Below are positions 53,111-62,767 of a stretch of 64,000 bases of DNA, piece after piece. Source of the DNA: Guptibacillus hwajinpoensis (GTDB lineage: Bacteria > Bacillota > Bacilli > Bacillales > Guptibacillaceae); the NCBI RefSeq assembly GCF_001039475.1, contig NZ_LELK01000001.1:1275735-1339734 (forward strand). The letters run 5' to 3'. The notes beneath the pieces are model-generated. The model worked only from the letters and a program-made list of their open reading frames with translations, was not told the DNA's origin and did not search any database. The translations under genes were made by a program, and so were the position numbers. Position 1 is the first letter of the stretch; each line of letters opens with the position of its first letter.

Positions 53111-54952
53111 TTAATCTACAATATTTACACCCTTCTGCTCCATCCAATAATTAATTTGAGCAAGATGTGCGATTAACTGAGGACCTGCCATCAACTGACC
53201 AAACCACGGCACCTTAAAGGCCTTTCCTTCTGAATCAATAATATCCTGAACAACCTGACGATCAATAAGGACAAGAAGTGGCGCTTGCTTATTATCAATC
53301 GTCTGCTGTAGCCAGCTAGATACAGCCTTCGTGTAGGCTGGATGATAGGTTTTGGGATAAGGACTTTTCTTACGATAAAGAACATCATGGGAAAGCGTTC
53401 CTGTCATCGCTCTCCTTAGTAAGCCTTTCTCTCTACCATCAAGCATCTTCATATCCCATGGTACATTCCAAACGTACTCAATTATCCGATGGTCTGAGAA
53501 AGGAACCCTTACTTCAAGACTTGCTCCCATACTCATTCGATCTTTTCGTTCGAGTAACGTTGTCATAAACCAATTTAGATTCAAATAAAAGAGCGATCTT
53601 CTTTTCGCTTCTAACTCACTTTCGCCATCTAGACGAGGCGTTTCGTTAATCGACTCACGATACCGATCTGTTACGTACTGCTCAAGTTTTAACTTATTTC
53701 GAACATCTTCTTTTAACATAGCCTGACGTTCGAGGGTTGAACGCATCCATGGGAACTGTTCTTGATCAAGAAGTTCCGGTTTATGGAACCAGGGGTAGCC
53801 CCCGAATATTTCATCTGCACATTCACCAGAAAGTGCAACAGTTGCATGTTGTTTTATTTGCTTTGAAAACCATAGAAGCGAAGAATCTACATCCGCCATT
53901 CCAGGAAGATCACGACATTGTATAGCTCCTTTTAAATGGTGAACGAGTTGATCGGTATCAATGACACAGTTCGTATGATCCGTAGCAAGTTCTGCCGATA
54001 CTTTTTTGATCCATGGTGCGTCAGCATTTGGCTGGAATTCACTACTTTCAAAGAATTTATCATTATCAACATAATCTACTGAAAACGACCGCAGCGTTCC
54101 TCTGCCATCATTTGCAAATGCGGTTTGAGCAACAGATGTAATGGCGCTTGAATCAACTCCTCCAGATAAAAATGTACAAACAGGAACATCTGCGACGAGC
54201 TGCCTCTTAATTGCATCTTTCAAAAGATCTCCAACTGTTTCAACTGTAGTATCTAAATTATCTGTGTGCTCTTCGCTCTTTACGTTCCAATAACGCCACT
54301 TCTTTAAACCATTTCGATCAAATATCATTGCAAAACCCGGGCGTAGTTCTTGAATACCACGGAAAACTCCGTGACCCGGCGTTCTTGAAGGCCCAAGGCC
54401 GAATATTTCTTGTAACCCTTCCCGATCAATTTCAGTTTTCACAGCAGGATGAGCAAGAATAGCTTTCAGCTCTGAACCAAATTGAACAGAACTGCCACTA
54501 TTTCGATAGAATAATGGTTTCACTCCTAGTCGATCTCGCGCTAGAAACAACTGATCTCCGTCCCAAATAGCGAATGCAAAAATACCGTTTAAGTGATCAA
54601 CACAAGCCTCTCCCCATTCAACATAAGATGTTAAGAGAACTTCTGTATCTGAATGTGATTGAAATGAATATCCTTTGCCAAGCAGAACCTTTCTTATATC
54701 TTCCGTATTGTACAACTCACCGTTATAGCAAATGGTATAGCTTTTCTCACGATGTTTACGCGTCATTGGTTGACCACCACCAGCTGGATCGACGACAATT
54801 AAACGCGTATGTCCAAACCCACAATGGCCTTGTAACCAGCAGGTAGAAGCATCCGGGCCGCGTTTTGATAACGTATTGGCCATCTGTTGAAGAACTTTCT
54901 TCTCCCCTGTCAGATCCTGTTTCCAATCAACCCATCCTGTTATGCCACACAA
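53111..54952 (-). CDS. asnO: Glutamine-hydrolysing asparagine synthetase (AsnO-like)
   Basis: 613 residues. The class II glutaminase needs Cys at position 2: with a TTG start at 54952 the protein begins M-C-G-I-T-G-W, and GGAGGG lies seven bases upstream, which settles the start. 'RGPDASTCW', 'LYNTEDIRKVLL' and 'PVCTFLSGGVDSSAIT' (PP-loop) are intact. It makes asparagine from aspartate, glutamine and ATP. The length matches the sporulation-linked AsnO (YisO) better than AsnB. Confidence 0.92.
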   Translation of the reverse strand: MCGITGWVDWKQDLTGEKKVLQQMANTLSKRGPDASTCWLQGHCGFGHTRLIVVDPAGGGQPMTRKHREKSYTICYNGELYNTEDIRKVLLGKGYSFQSHSDTEVLLTSYVEWGEACVDHLNGIFAFAIWDGDQLFLARDRLGVKPLFYRNSGSSVQFGSELKAILAHPAVKTEIDREGLQEIFGLGPSRTPGHGVFRGIQELRPGFAMIFDRNGLKKWRYWNVKSEEHTDNLDTTVETVGDLLKDAIKRQLVADVPVCTFLSGGVDSSAITSVAQTAFANDGRGTLRSFSVDYVDNDKFFESSEFQPNADAPWIKKVSAELATDHTNCVIDTDQLVHHLKGAIQCRDLPGMADVDSSLLWFSKQIKQHATVALSGECADEIFGGYPWFHKPELLDQEQFPWMRSTLERQAMLKEDVRNKLKLEQYVTDRYRESINETPRLDGESELEAKRRSLFYLNLNWFMTTLLERKDRMSMGASLEVRVPFSDHRIIEYVWNVPWDMKMLDGREKGLLRRAMTGTLSHDVLYRKKSPYPKTYHPAYTKAVSSWLQQTIDNKQAPLLVLIDRQVVQDIIDSEGKAFKVPWFGQLMAGPQLIAHLAQINYWMEQKGVNIVD

Positions 54953-55053
54953 AAGCTCTCCCTCCAATCAATGCTCTCTGTTCACTTTATGCTTCCGCCC
55001 ACTTTTTGTGCATTATTTTATCTCCTTCTGTATTCATCCCATTTCTGAACAAG

Positions 55054-55093
55054 AAAAAAGCTCGAAACCCTTAGTAAGGGTTTCAAGCTTTTT
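55054..55093 (-). terminator. Terminator of the methyltransferase gene
   Basis: AAAAAGCTCGAAACCCTT/AAGGGTTTCAAGCTTTTT, a long stem that contains the stop codon. Confidence 0.85.
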
Positions 55094-56078
55094 GAAATCG
55101 CATGAAATACCATGCTCCTTCTTTCACAACTGGCTTCATTTCCTTTAATTTAAATCCTGTTTCAGAAGCAAGGTTTACCATCTCAGCACGATTAGGTAAC
55201 GGAAACAGGTTGTCGTGTGCACTCATGAAACTATTAAATGCCGCTGAAAATGCAATGCCATGCTTCGACTCATGTATCGGTGAAATGACGATAAGCTCTC
55301 CTTTTTCTCCTGTTACTTCATGGGCTTTTTCGAATAATCCAAAACGGTCTTCAGGTGAAAAGTAGTAGAGCAGGTTATTCATCATGGCAACATCAAAAGG
55401 ATCTCCATCCCACTGCCATGTCATCATATCGTCCGGATAGAGCGAAATAGACGATTTTAAAGGAAAGTGAATGTTTTCCTCTGCCTCAAGACAAACCGAC
55501 TTGTTTTTCTCAATTCCAACTAGCTTCATATCTTCAAGTTTTGCTCCAATACGTGAAAGATACCCCGCATAGCCTGCTCCAAAATCAATAACGGATTTTG
55601 CATTCGTTTTCTTAATACACTTATGAATCTTTGGGAAAGCAAACCTTTCAATAAAACTCGACGTTGCAGCAACAGTTCCACCGTAATCTTCATCCTGATA
55701 AGATGCGTGATCTTCACTATTCAATAAATCTGGATAGGACAGGAGTATGGGAATATGTAACTCCATCATTTCTTTTAACAGTATACCGACTGACTGATCA
55801 CTGTTCTTTGAGATGGATTCAACCATATGTTTCTTGGAATGTATTTTGCCATCCTTATCAAGTTTCAAATGATTAATGGCAACACCCACGTCTGCCCACC
55901 TAGTTAGCAGAAGCTCGTTCATATCTCGTTTATTCGCAACATCGGAGACGGTCGTTCCTTCCTCAAATTCATCGAATAAATCATGAACATAACCAACATG
56001 TGCATGCCAGGCATATAGAAAAGGTTCATTGCTTTTCATCCATTTCCTTGCACGCCAAATCTTTTTCAGTTCCTTCAT
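55083..56078 (-). CDS. Class I SAM-dependent methyltransferase with N-terminal winged-helix part
   Basis: 331 residues. The N-terminal roughly 120 residues ('DEFEEGTTVSDVANKRDMNELLLTRWADVGVAI') look like the dimerisation wHTH of small-molecule methyltransferases. SAM motif I is 'SVIDFGAGYAGYLSRIG', then 'LVGIEKNKSV' and 'DVAMMNNLLYYFSPEDR'. ATG at 56078 behind GGGAGGAAC. It lies 16 bases after the FAD monooxygenase gene: probably one two-gene pathway unit acting on the same aromatic or quinone-like compound. Confidence 0.87.
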   Translation of the reverse strand: MKELKKIWRARKWMKSNEPFLYAWHAHVGYVHDLFDEFEEGTTVSDVANKRDMNELLLTRWADVGVAINHLKLDKDGKIHSKKHMVESISKNSDQSVGILLKEMMELHIPILLSYPDLLNSEDHASYQDEDYGGTVAATSSFIERFAFPKIHKCIKKTNAKSVIDFGAGYAGYLSRIGAKLEDMKLVGIEKNKSVCLEAEENIHFPLKSSISLYPDDMMTWQWDGDPFDVAMMNNLLYYFSPEDRFGLFEKAHEVTGEKGELIVISPIHESKHGIAFSAAFNSFMSAHDNLFPLPNRAEMVNLASETGFKLKEMKPVVKEGAWYFMRFQKA

Positions 56079-56094
56079 TCTAGTTCCTCCCGTC

Positions 56095-57426
56095 TCATTT
56101 GCGATACCATGGATAATCATCGTACGTTGAAAACATAATCTTTTCTTTCTTCTTATCAGAAATTTTCACTCGCCCTGCTTTTACAGGTAGAAGTCCAGCC
56201 TGTTTCATTCGATCCACTAGATTGAATTTCCATATGCCTAGTCCAGATGTATTCAGCATTTGTTTATAATGCAGGCTAAGTGAATGTTCCGTTTGCTTTA
56301 CTCCTTTTATCCTTAGCTTCTGCCATGCTCGATAAGGAAATGAATATAGTAAGGCAGCCTGATGACTGAGTCTTGATACATATTCTGCTCTCGGCTTTCT
56401 AACTTTTTCGTACCATTCTAACTGTGACCATTCCGTTTGATTCGTCTTGAACATCCAACATAGGAGCTCTCCTAGTACATCCGAATCCTGGATAGCAAGA
56501 TTCATACCTTCACCCGCCATAGGATGCACACTATGGGCAGCATCACCGGTTAAAATCATATTGTCTTTCACATAGCTAGATACATTATGCCTTACGGGAA
56601 TCATCAGCTGGATTTTCTTCCACGTATCAATTTGATGAACATACCCTTCAAGCTCAGGCATTAGTTCGCAATACGCTCGATAGAATGACTCCAGTCCTTC
56701 TTCACGCATCGTTTTAAACTCGCCAGGTTTAATCAAAAGCACACTCCGAACTTCATTATTTGGAAGCGGGAATAAGCCAACAAACTTGTTTTGTGTTGTA
56801 ATAATTGTAGACTGATTAAGCGAATCTGGTCTTGGAAATGAAACGGTTAAAAAGTGATGGTTATACTTTGTGTTTTTCATATCTACTTCCATCGCCGTTC
56901 TTGTTGGAGATGCTCTTCCTTCTGCACCAATATAGAAAGAAGCATGAATTTTCCGCTCGCCTTCTTTCGTTTGAATGATGGCTTTTTTATGTTGAGGTTC
57001 TTCATCTGTGAACCCCGTAAATTTAGCCGGTTGGATATAATCGACCGATTCATACTTGGAGGCTTCAATGAATAAAAGCTCTTTTAACTTTTCATGTGGA
57101 ATCATAAGAGACGTATTATAAGGCGAATCAATAAGATCATATCTGAATTCGTTTGCACTAAGCTGTGTCATCGTTTGGTCAGCTTTCTGATCGTATTCGT
57201 AGAATTGAATAGATGGTAAACTAAATCCATTCTCCTTCACTAGCTCTAGCATATTGATTCGATCCAGAATTTCAAGGCTCTTAGGTTGAAGCAACTCGCC
57301 TTTATAGATGAGCCCGCTCTTTTTATCTTTTTCTACTAAGAGCGTCTTAATATTATTCTGCCCTAGCTTAACAGCGAGGGTGAGGCCAGAAATGCCCCCA
57401 CCAATAATCATGACATCGTAATCCAT
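56095..57426 (-). CDS. FAD-dependent monooxygenase (UbiH/PHBH-like)
   Basis: 443 residues: 'YDVMIIGGGISGLTLAVKLGQNNIKTLLVEKD' (FAD fold), 'ASFYIGAEGRASPTRTAM' with the DG-like motif, and 'NMILTGDAAHSVHPMAGEGMNLAIQDSDVL' (second FAD motif), all typical of class A flavin monooxygenases. A C-terminal helical tail follows. First gene of a pair with the methyltransferase. The substrate is not predictable. Short spacer GAGGTG before the ATG. Confidence 0.87.
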   Translation of the reverse strand: MDYDVMIIGGGISGLTLAVKLGQNNIKTLLVEKDKKSGLIYKGELLQPKSLEILDRINMLELVKENGFSLPSIQFYEYDQKADQTMTQLSANEFRYDLIDSPYNTSLMIPHEKLKELLFIEASKYESVDYIQPAKFTGFTDEEPQHKKAIIQTKEGERKIHASFYIGAEGRASPTRTAMEVDMKNTKYNHHFLTVSFPRPDSLNQSTIITTQNKFVGLFPLPNNEVRSVLLIKPGEFKTMREEGLESFYRAYCELMPELEGYVHQIDTWKKIQLMIPVRHNVSSYVKDNMILTGDAAHSVHPMAGEGMNLAIQDSDVLGELLCWMFKTNQTEWSQLEWYEKVRKPRAEYVSRLSHQAALLYSFPYRAWQKLRIKGVKQTEHSLSLHYKQMLNTSGLGIWKFNLVDRMKQAGLLPVKAGRVKISDKKKEKIMFSTYDDYPWYRK

Positions 57427-57533
57427 CTTTCATCACCTCATTCGATATCTTCCTATTCCCTTCCAATCACCCCTTAAAACAGAATAAGAAATCTGTGTGT
57501 GTTATCGAAGGTATTTAAACAAAAACCTTATTG

Positions 57534-57742
57534 GTAGACACTGTTGCTATAGTGGGTTAATATCCGCTTCAGGATGCTCCAATCGGCGAAGTGTGGTTTT
57601 TTATTTGGCTATGTTAATCAGTAGTGTTGATTTTTGGCTCATTCGAGTGAAACTGAGGTTTAACTCGAATGAGCCAAAATCGAGAAATCAACAAAATGAG
57701 CTAACATAGCCTTTTATTTAATAAGTGTTTCAAAAGCAACAC
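57534..57742. repeat. Family B repeat, internally deleted, interrupted by MITE copy 5
   Basis: Left part from ACACTGTTGCTATAGTGG to GAAGTGTGGTTTTTTATTT; right part TTTTATTTAATAAG..AAAAGCAAC after the inserted family A element. The nested order shows that the B copy was there first. Confidence 0.75.
57599..57719. mobile_element. Family A palindromic MITE, copy 5 (element 57607-57711, repeats TTTTATTT)
   Basis: GGCTATGTTAATCAGTAGTG to AGCTAACATAGCC, internal GGCTCATTCGAGTGAAAC hairpin. Perfect 8-bp repeats TTTTATTT at 57599-57606 and 57712-57719, within a family B repeat. Confidence 0.9.
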
Positions 57743-57915
57743 TTCGCTAATTGGAGCGGAAGGATGCTCGACTCCTGCGGGACTAGCGGGACAGGTGAGA
57801 CCCCACAGGAGCGTTAGCGACGAGGAGGCTCACCGCCCGCCCCGCGGAAAGCGAGCATCCTGGAGCGGAAATGAAACCCTATACAGTAAAAGCAACAACG
57901 TCTACGAAAAGAGCC
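57741..57915. repeat. Family B GC-rich palindromic repeat copy
   Basis: ACTTCGCTAATTGGAGCGG, GATGCTCGACTCCTGCGGG, GACAGGTGAGACCCC, CGCCCGCCCCGCGG, GAGCATCCTGGAGCGGAAAT, ending AGCAACAACGTC..AGAGCC. It lies directly after the interrupted copy. Confidence 0.82.
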
Positions 57916-57945
57916 AAACAAAAAGACCAGCCAATAGTGGCTAGT

Positions 57946-60798
57946 CTAAGTTGCTAAAGGAAATTGCTTGGATAATAGGAGTTTCTCGAAACGGTCTCTA
58001 TTCAATGGCTTACTGTAGAAAAAACCTTGCGCAAAGTTACAGCCGAAACTTCGAATAATTTCACCCTGTTCCTTCGTTTCAATTCCTTCTGCTACAATGG
58101 ATAGATTTAAACCTTCACACATCGTAATAACGGCTTTCACAATCGCTGCATCTGCGTTATTTTCTTGAAGATTTCTTATAAACGACTGATCAATTTTCAA
58201 TATATCCAGCGGAAAGTCTTTCAAATAACTAAGAGAAGAATAACCTGTTCCAAAGTCATCAATTGACACCTTTATCCCCATGCCTCTAAGCTCATTAAGC
58301 ATTGTAATACTATAATCTGTATTAACTAGCGTTGTGCTTTCGGTCACTTCAAGGTGAAGGGATTCCGCTGACAGACCTGATGTAGTAAGCGCCCGGCGAA
58401 CTGTTTCTACGAAGTTCGCACTTTGAAACTGTCTTCCAGATACATTTACACTAATTGACAAATCATCATATCCTAATTCTTGCCATTTACGTGTTTGAAT
58501 ACATGCTTCATTTAGTACCCATATTCCGATCTCTTCAATTAAGCCTGTCTCCTCAGCAAGAGGTATGAACTCTGCAGGTGAGACGAGACCGAGCTTCGGA
58601 TGATTCCACCGAATCAAAGCTTCACACGCATATATTTTCTGTTCGTCTAAGTTTACTTGCGGCTGATAGTAAAGTGTTAATTCATCTTTCTCGATCGCTC
58701 TTCTTAAATAGCTTTCAAGTTCAAGGCGTTCGAAAGCTTTGTCCGTCATTTCATCTGTATAGAATTCAATATAGCTCGCACCCTGCTGCTTTGCTCGATC
58801 GAGGGCAATATAAGAATTTCTCATTAATGTATCAAGGTCTAAACCATCATGCGGAAATATACTAATGCCAATCCCAACAGTCATGAAATACTCCACATTC
58901 TGATAAACAATAGGAGCTTTCAATTGATCCATTACTCTCTTTGCAAGCATTAGCGCTTCTTTCTCATCTTTCAATCCCGGTAACAGAACTGTGAATTCAT
59001 CTCCGCCAAATCTCGCAAGTACAGCATCATCCTGAATTGCTTCTTTAATTCGATTCGTTACCTGCTTTAAAATATGATCACCTTGTTGATGTCCTAAGCT
59101 ATCATTTATTAGCTTAAACCTGTCTAGATCGATGAACATAACAGCAAGCTTATCATCCGTATTATTGAGAGATTCATTCAGCAAGTTTTCAAACAGCAAT
59201 CGGTTTGGCAGTTCTGTTAACACATCATAATAAGCGAGGTGCGCAATTTTTTCTTCTGCTTGTAGTTGGTTCATATTGCTTTTGCCAATTCCATAGGCTC
59301 CTATTATTTCACCATTCACAATAATCGGGATGTTGGTTATTGTAAATAACACCTTAGCACCTGACTTATCAACTAGATGGGCATCATACGTTTGAGCTAC
59401 GCCTTGAAACGTTTGATAGAACTTGTCCCTTGTCATTTCGGCATCCTCTGAGGCTACGAATTGAAGCGAATGCTTACTCATTACCTCTTCAGATGTATAG
59501 CCTAATAACGATTTAAGAGCAGGGTTCACGCTTGTGATTTTCCCGTAGTTATCAACAGAATAAACAAGATTCGGATTCTGCTCGAACAGAGACTTAAAAC
59601 GCTGCTCAGAGTGCTGTAAGCTTACATTCAACGTTTCTAATTCTTCCGTAGAAGCTTTAATTAAGTGTGATAATGCCATTAAACCATCCAAGTCCTTCAT
59701 CTCCTGATTGTGTAATGGTTGAGGCTGAACCTTCTCCTGTTCAGCATCTGTTTCGCTAAGCATCGCCATAATTGTACTGTTGTTTGAATGCTCAAAAGTC
59801 GTCCCGTCAGAGAAATATTCTGAAGCTAAGCATACAGATGTAATCGAACTAGATAAATGGCTCGCGTTCAAACTCATCCCATTTGAGAAAAGATCCTTAA
59901 CAGGGACAGACGAGTAAGAGAAGAGACCTTCTAAAGAAAACAAGTCCGCCTGATCATTAATCCGCTTTAAAAAAGACTGGAACGTAATCGCATCAAAGTA
60001 TGAAAAGTTTACTAACGTTCCTTTAGGCAGGAAAGAATCAACTTTGACTGATCCATCATGATAAGATTCAATAACTGAAAATGGCTTCAATTGACCGTTT
60101 ATTACTTGAAGCAAAGGAGCATGTGATACATGATTTGGTAGTCTATTCGCAGCTTGTTTACCAAGGTACTTTTCGAAAAAGGAGTGAGCGATCATCCCCT
60201 CGATTTCAAATAAACGCTGACCAAGGGATTTCGTAACCTTGTATGATCGACTAGCAGACTTCCAAAATGTTTCATAATAAGGAGTAACATCTAACTTCTG
60301 GCCGGTGAGATGAACCCCCACGGTGCCATTGGATAAGACTCGACTCCCTGATAGAACGAAGGATTGATCGTTTCCGTAGGCTTGTCCTCCGATGACAAGT
60401 GTAGGAGCTCCCCTTAATAGAGCTTCTTCGTCTATAACGTCAGAATTAAATAGCAAAACGATTCCATCTTTTTCTGTAATGTGCTTGTTCAAGTCTTTTT
60501 CAAAACCATCCATCACAAATGATTCTATTCTGGTATGTTGAAATAGCGTAAAGGAAAGCAAGATTCCTTCTGTTACACTCGCTTCGTTAAAATAAGCTTC
60601 AGCAGCGGTGGAACCAATAACAACAGCTTCAGGAAGTAAATTTTCTAGCTCTATGGCCACCTCTACCGCATGGTTCATTTCTCTTGATAATGAAAATAAT
60701 TGAATGAGTACGGCATTCGCCTGAAACAGTTCCGGATGATTGTTTATACACTCGCTCAACAGACTATCTTGATGAATCATAACTGAAAATGTTCTCAA
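57946..60798 (-). CDS. FIST-PAS-GGDEF-EAL cyclic-di-GMP signalling protein
   Basis: 950 residues. FIST N and C sensory domains (about 30-345; 'AVVIGSTAAEAYFNE', 'PTLVIGGQAYGNDQSFVL'), a PAS domain (about 400-510), GGDEF with intact motif GGDEF at 598-602, and EAL with E-A-L at 726-728 plus 'DDFGTGYSSL'. Both active sites look competent to make and break c-di-GMP; the balance would be set by ligand at FIST or PAS. No membrane segments. Stand-alone gene; not part of a named Bacillus system. Confidence 0.92.
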   Translation of the reverse strand: MRTFSVMIHQDSLLSECINNHPELFQANAVLIQLFSLSREMNHAVEVAIELENLLPEAVVIGSTAAEAYFNEASVTEGILLSFTLFQHTRIESFVMDGFEKDLNKHITEKDGIVLLFNSDVIDEEALLRGAPTLVIGGQAYGNDQSFVLSGSRVLSNGTVGVHLTGQKLDVTPYYETFWKSASRSYKVTKSLGQRLFEIEGMIAHSFFEKYLGKQAANRLPNHVSHAPLLQVINGQLKPFSVIESYHDGSVKVDSFLPKGTLVNFSYFDAITFQSFLKRINDQADLFSLEGLFSYSSVPVKDLFSNGMSLNASHLSSSITSVCLASEYFSDGTTFEHSNNSTIMAMLSETDAEQEKVQPQPLHNQEMKDLDGLMALSHLIKASTEELETLNVSLQHSEQRFKSLFEQNPNLVYSVDNYGKITSVNPALKSLLGYTSEEVMSKHSLQFVASEDAEMTRDKFYQTFQGVAQTYDAHLVDKSGAKVLFTITNIPIIVNGEIIGAYGIGKSNMNQLQAEEKIAHLAYYDVLTELPNRLLFENLLNESLNNTDDKLAVMFIDLDRFKLINDSLGHQQGDHILKQVTNRIKEAIQDDAVLARFGGDEFTVLLPGLKDEKEALMLAKRVMDQLKAPIVYQNVEYFMTVGIGISIFPHDGLDLDTLMRNSYIALDRAKQQGASYIEFYTDEMTDKAFERLELESYLRRAIEKDELTLYYQPQVNLDEQKIYACEALIRWNHPKLGLVSPAEFIPLAEETGLIEEIGIWVLNEACIQTRKWQELGYDDLSISVNVSGRQFQSANFVETVRRALTTSGLSAESLHLEVTESTTLVNTDYSITMLNELRGMGIKVSIDDFGTGYSSLSYLKDFPLDILKIDQSFIRNLQENNADAAIVKAVITMCEGLNLSIVAEGIETKEQGEIIRSFGCNFAQGFFYSKPLNRDRFEKLLLSKQFPLAT

Positions 60799-60951
60799 GC
60801 TGGATACACCTCATTCCTTAATACCTTTAATTCGAAACTTTCTATTATGTCCATAATATCAAAAAGAAGAGTATAGGAACACAGATATCCCATAAATATG
60901 CCATTCTACCCTACTTCTTATATCGGCAGATGTTGTTCCACCTTTTAATAC

Positions 60952-60980
60952 AAAAAAACCACCTAAATTAAGGTGGTTTC
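60952..60980 (-). terminator. Terminator of yisL
   Basis: AAACCACCT/AGGTGGTTT hairpin, followed on the minus strand by TTTTTTG. Confidence 0.85.
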
Positions 60981-60985
60981 GGGAC

Positions 60986-61336
60986 TTATAACTGATAAAG
61001 ATGCAGTACGTAATACCCATAAAAAAAGACAAGCATAAAAGCAAATAGAAATTGTAGCCAAAAGGCCCAGATTGTTTTCCCTTTAACACCTCTTACGAGA
61101 ATCATTTCCATTGAGAAAAGTAGCCATAAAGCTACAACCATTTTTACGAGCGACGGACCCCAGAAATGGTAGCCAAAAACAAGGAACATTCCTGATACAA
61201 CAGTTAAGATGTATAAGATGCGTAGAATTGTATGTGTAACGTTCTGTGCTTTTCCCTTGCCAGCCCTCATTAAAAAGTAACTAGTCATAAAAACAATAAG
61301 GGTTAATCCCCAGGCTGTATAATGTGCATGAAGCAT
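60986..61336 (-). CDS. yisL: YisL-like membrane protein (UPF0344/DUF1516), 116 aa
   Basis: Four hydrophobic segments, opening 'LHAHYTAWGLTLIVFMTSYFLMRAGKGKAQNVTHTILRILYILTVVSG', which matches UPF0344. ATG at 61336 behind AAGGAGAG. Function unknown; in B. subtilis yisL and asnO (yisO) are also near neighbours. Confidence 0.88.
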   Translation of the reverse strand: MLHAHYTAWGLTLIVFMTSYFLMRAGKGKAQNVTHTILRILYILTVVSGMFLVFGYHFWGPSLVKMVVALWLLFSMEMILVRGVKGKTIWAFWLQFLFAFMLVFFYGYYVLHLYQL

Positions 61337-61510
61337 TTGCAGTCTCTCCTTCTTTCTTATGTATAAACTATTGACTATCATATCACGAAACAAGACATTC
61401 TACATTTTCAGAATATTTCGTGCCATTTTATCACAAATCATAGGAAGCAAGCGATTTCATTGTTATAATGATATCGTGGCATTAACAAAAAGATGGGAGT
61501 GACAGGTAAC

Positions 61511-62704
61511 ATGGTACAAACACAGGATATTATTCAGATGACAGAGCAGTATGGTGCACCCAATTATCACCCACTACCAATCGTAATTGCAGAAGCGGAA
61601 GGTGTTTGGGTTAAAGATCCTGAGGGCAATCGCTATATGGATATGCTTAGTGCTTATTCAGCAGTAAATCAGGGACACAGACATCCGAAGATTATTCAAG
61701 CACTTAAAGATCAAGCGGATCGAGTGACATTAACTTCTCGGGCTTTTCATAATGATCAACTTGGCCCTTTCTATCGTAAAATTTCAGAATTTACAAACAA
61801 AGATATGATTCTTCCTATGAACACTGGTGCTGAAGCAGTAGAAACGGCTGTTAAAGCAATGCGTCGCTGGGCATATGAAGTAAAAGGAGTTCAGAAAGAT
61901 CAGGCGGAGATTATTGCTTGTGAAGGAAACTTCCACGGTCGTACTATGACTGCCGTCTCTCTCTCCTCTGAACAAGAATATCAGCGTGGATTCGGTCCAA
62001 TGCTTCCTGGTATTAAGCTGATCCCTTATGGGGATATTGATGCTTTGAAAAAAGCGATCACACCAAACACAGCAGGCTTCTTATTTGAGCCGATTCAAGG
62101 TGAAGCTGGAATTAATATTCCACCAGAAGGTTTCCTAAAAGAGGCCTATGATTATTGTAGAGAACAGAAAGTGCTTTTCGTTGCAGATGAAATTCAAGCT
62201 GGGCTTTGCCGATCTGGAAAGCGCTTTGCTTGTGACTGGGACAATGTTGAACCAGATATGTACATTCTTGGTAAAGCACTTGGAGGTGGAGTGTTCCCAA
62301 TTTCATGCGTTGCAGCAAATGAAGAAGTTCTCGGTGTATTTACTCCAGGATCGCACGGCTCTACTTTTGGAGGGAATCCACTAGCATGTGCAGTATCCGT
62401 AGCTTCTATTGAAGTTCTTGAAGATGAGAAGCTAGCCGAACGATCTCTTGAACTAGGAAACTACTTCCAGAATAAGTTGAAAGAAATCAAAAACCCACTC
62501 ATTAAAGAAGTTCGCGGTCGCGGCCTTTTCATTGGTGTAGAACTTCATGAAGCAGCAAGACCATACTGTGAGCAGTTGAAAGAAAAAGGACTTCTTTGTA
62601 AAGAAACGCACGAAACAGTTATTAGATTTGCGCCTCCGCTTATTATTAGTGAAGAGGATTTAAACTGGGCGATTGAGCAAATCACCGATGTATTATCAGT
62701 GTAA
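61511..62704 (+). CDS. rocD: Ornithine aminotransferase
   Basis: 397 residues, class III PLP aminotransferase: '[20 protein letters not shown]', '[18 protein letters not shown]', '[16 protein letters not shown]' and '[17 protein letters not shown]' with the PLP Lys, and '[16 protein letters not shown]'. It converts ornithine and 2-oxoglutarate to glutamate semialdehyde and glutamate. The '[14 protein letters not shown]' part is diagnostic of RocD. ATG at 61511 after AGGT; GGGAG is 12 bases away. Confidence 0.94.
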   Translation: MVQTQDIIQMTEQYGAPNYHPLPIVIAEAEGVWVKDPEGNRYMDMLSAYSAVNQGHRHPKIIQALKDQADRVTLTSRAFHNDQLGPFYRKISEFTNKDMILPMNTGAEAVETAVKAMRRWAYEVKGVQKDQAEIIACEGNFHGRTMTAVSLSSEQEYQRGFGPMLPGIKLIPYGDIDALKKAITPNTAGFLFEPIQGEAGINIPPEGFLKEAYDYCREQKVLFVADEIQAGLCRSGKRFACDWDNVEPDMYILGKALGGGVFPISCVAANEEVLGVFTPGSHGSTFGGNPLACAVSVASIEVLEDEKLAERSLELGNYFQNKLKEIKNPLIKEVRGRGLFIGVELHEAARPYCEQLKEKGLLCKETHETVIRFAPPLIISEEDLNWAIEQITDVLSV

Positions 62705-62720
62705 ACGAAGCTTATAGACA

Positions 62721-62763
62721 TAGAAGAACCTCGCTAGGGTTGCCCCTAGCGAGGTTCTTCTTT
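62721..62763. terminator. Bidirectional terminator between rocD and the aldehyde dehydrogenase gene
   Basis: AGAACCTCGCTAGGG/CCCTAGCGAGGTTCT, 15-bp perfect stem. Confidence 0.9.
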
Positions 62764-62767
62764 ATGA

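Noticed and set aside
57941-60950. Mobile or phage origin for the FIST-GGDEF-EAL gene because of flanking repeats
   Set aside because: Repeats lie on one side only, and base composition matches the neighbours; no integrase or direct repeats seen.
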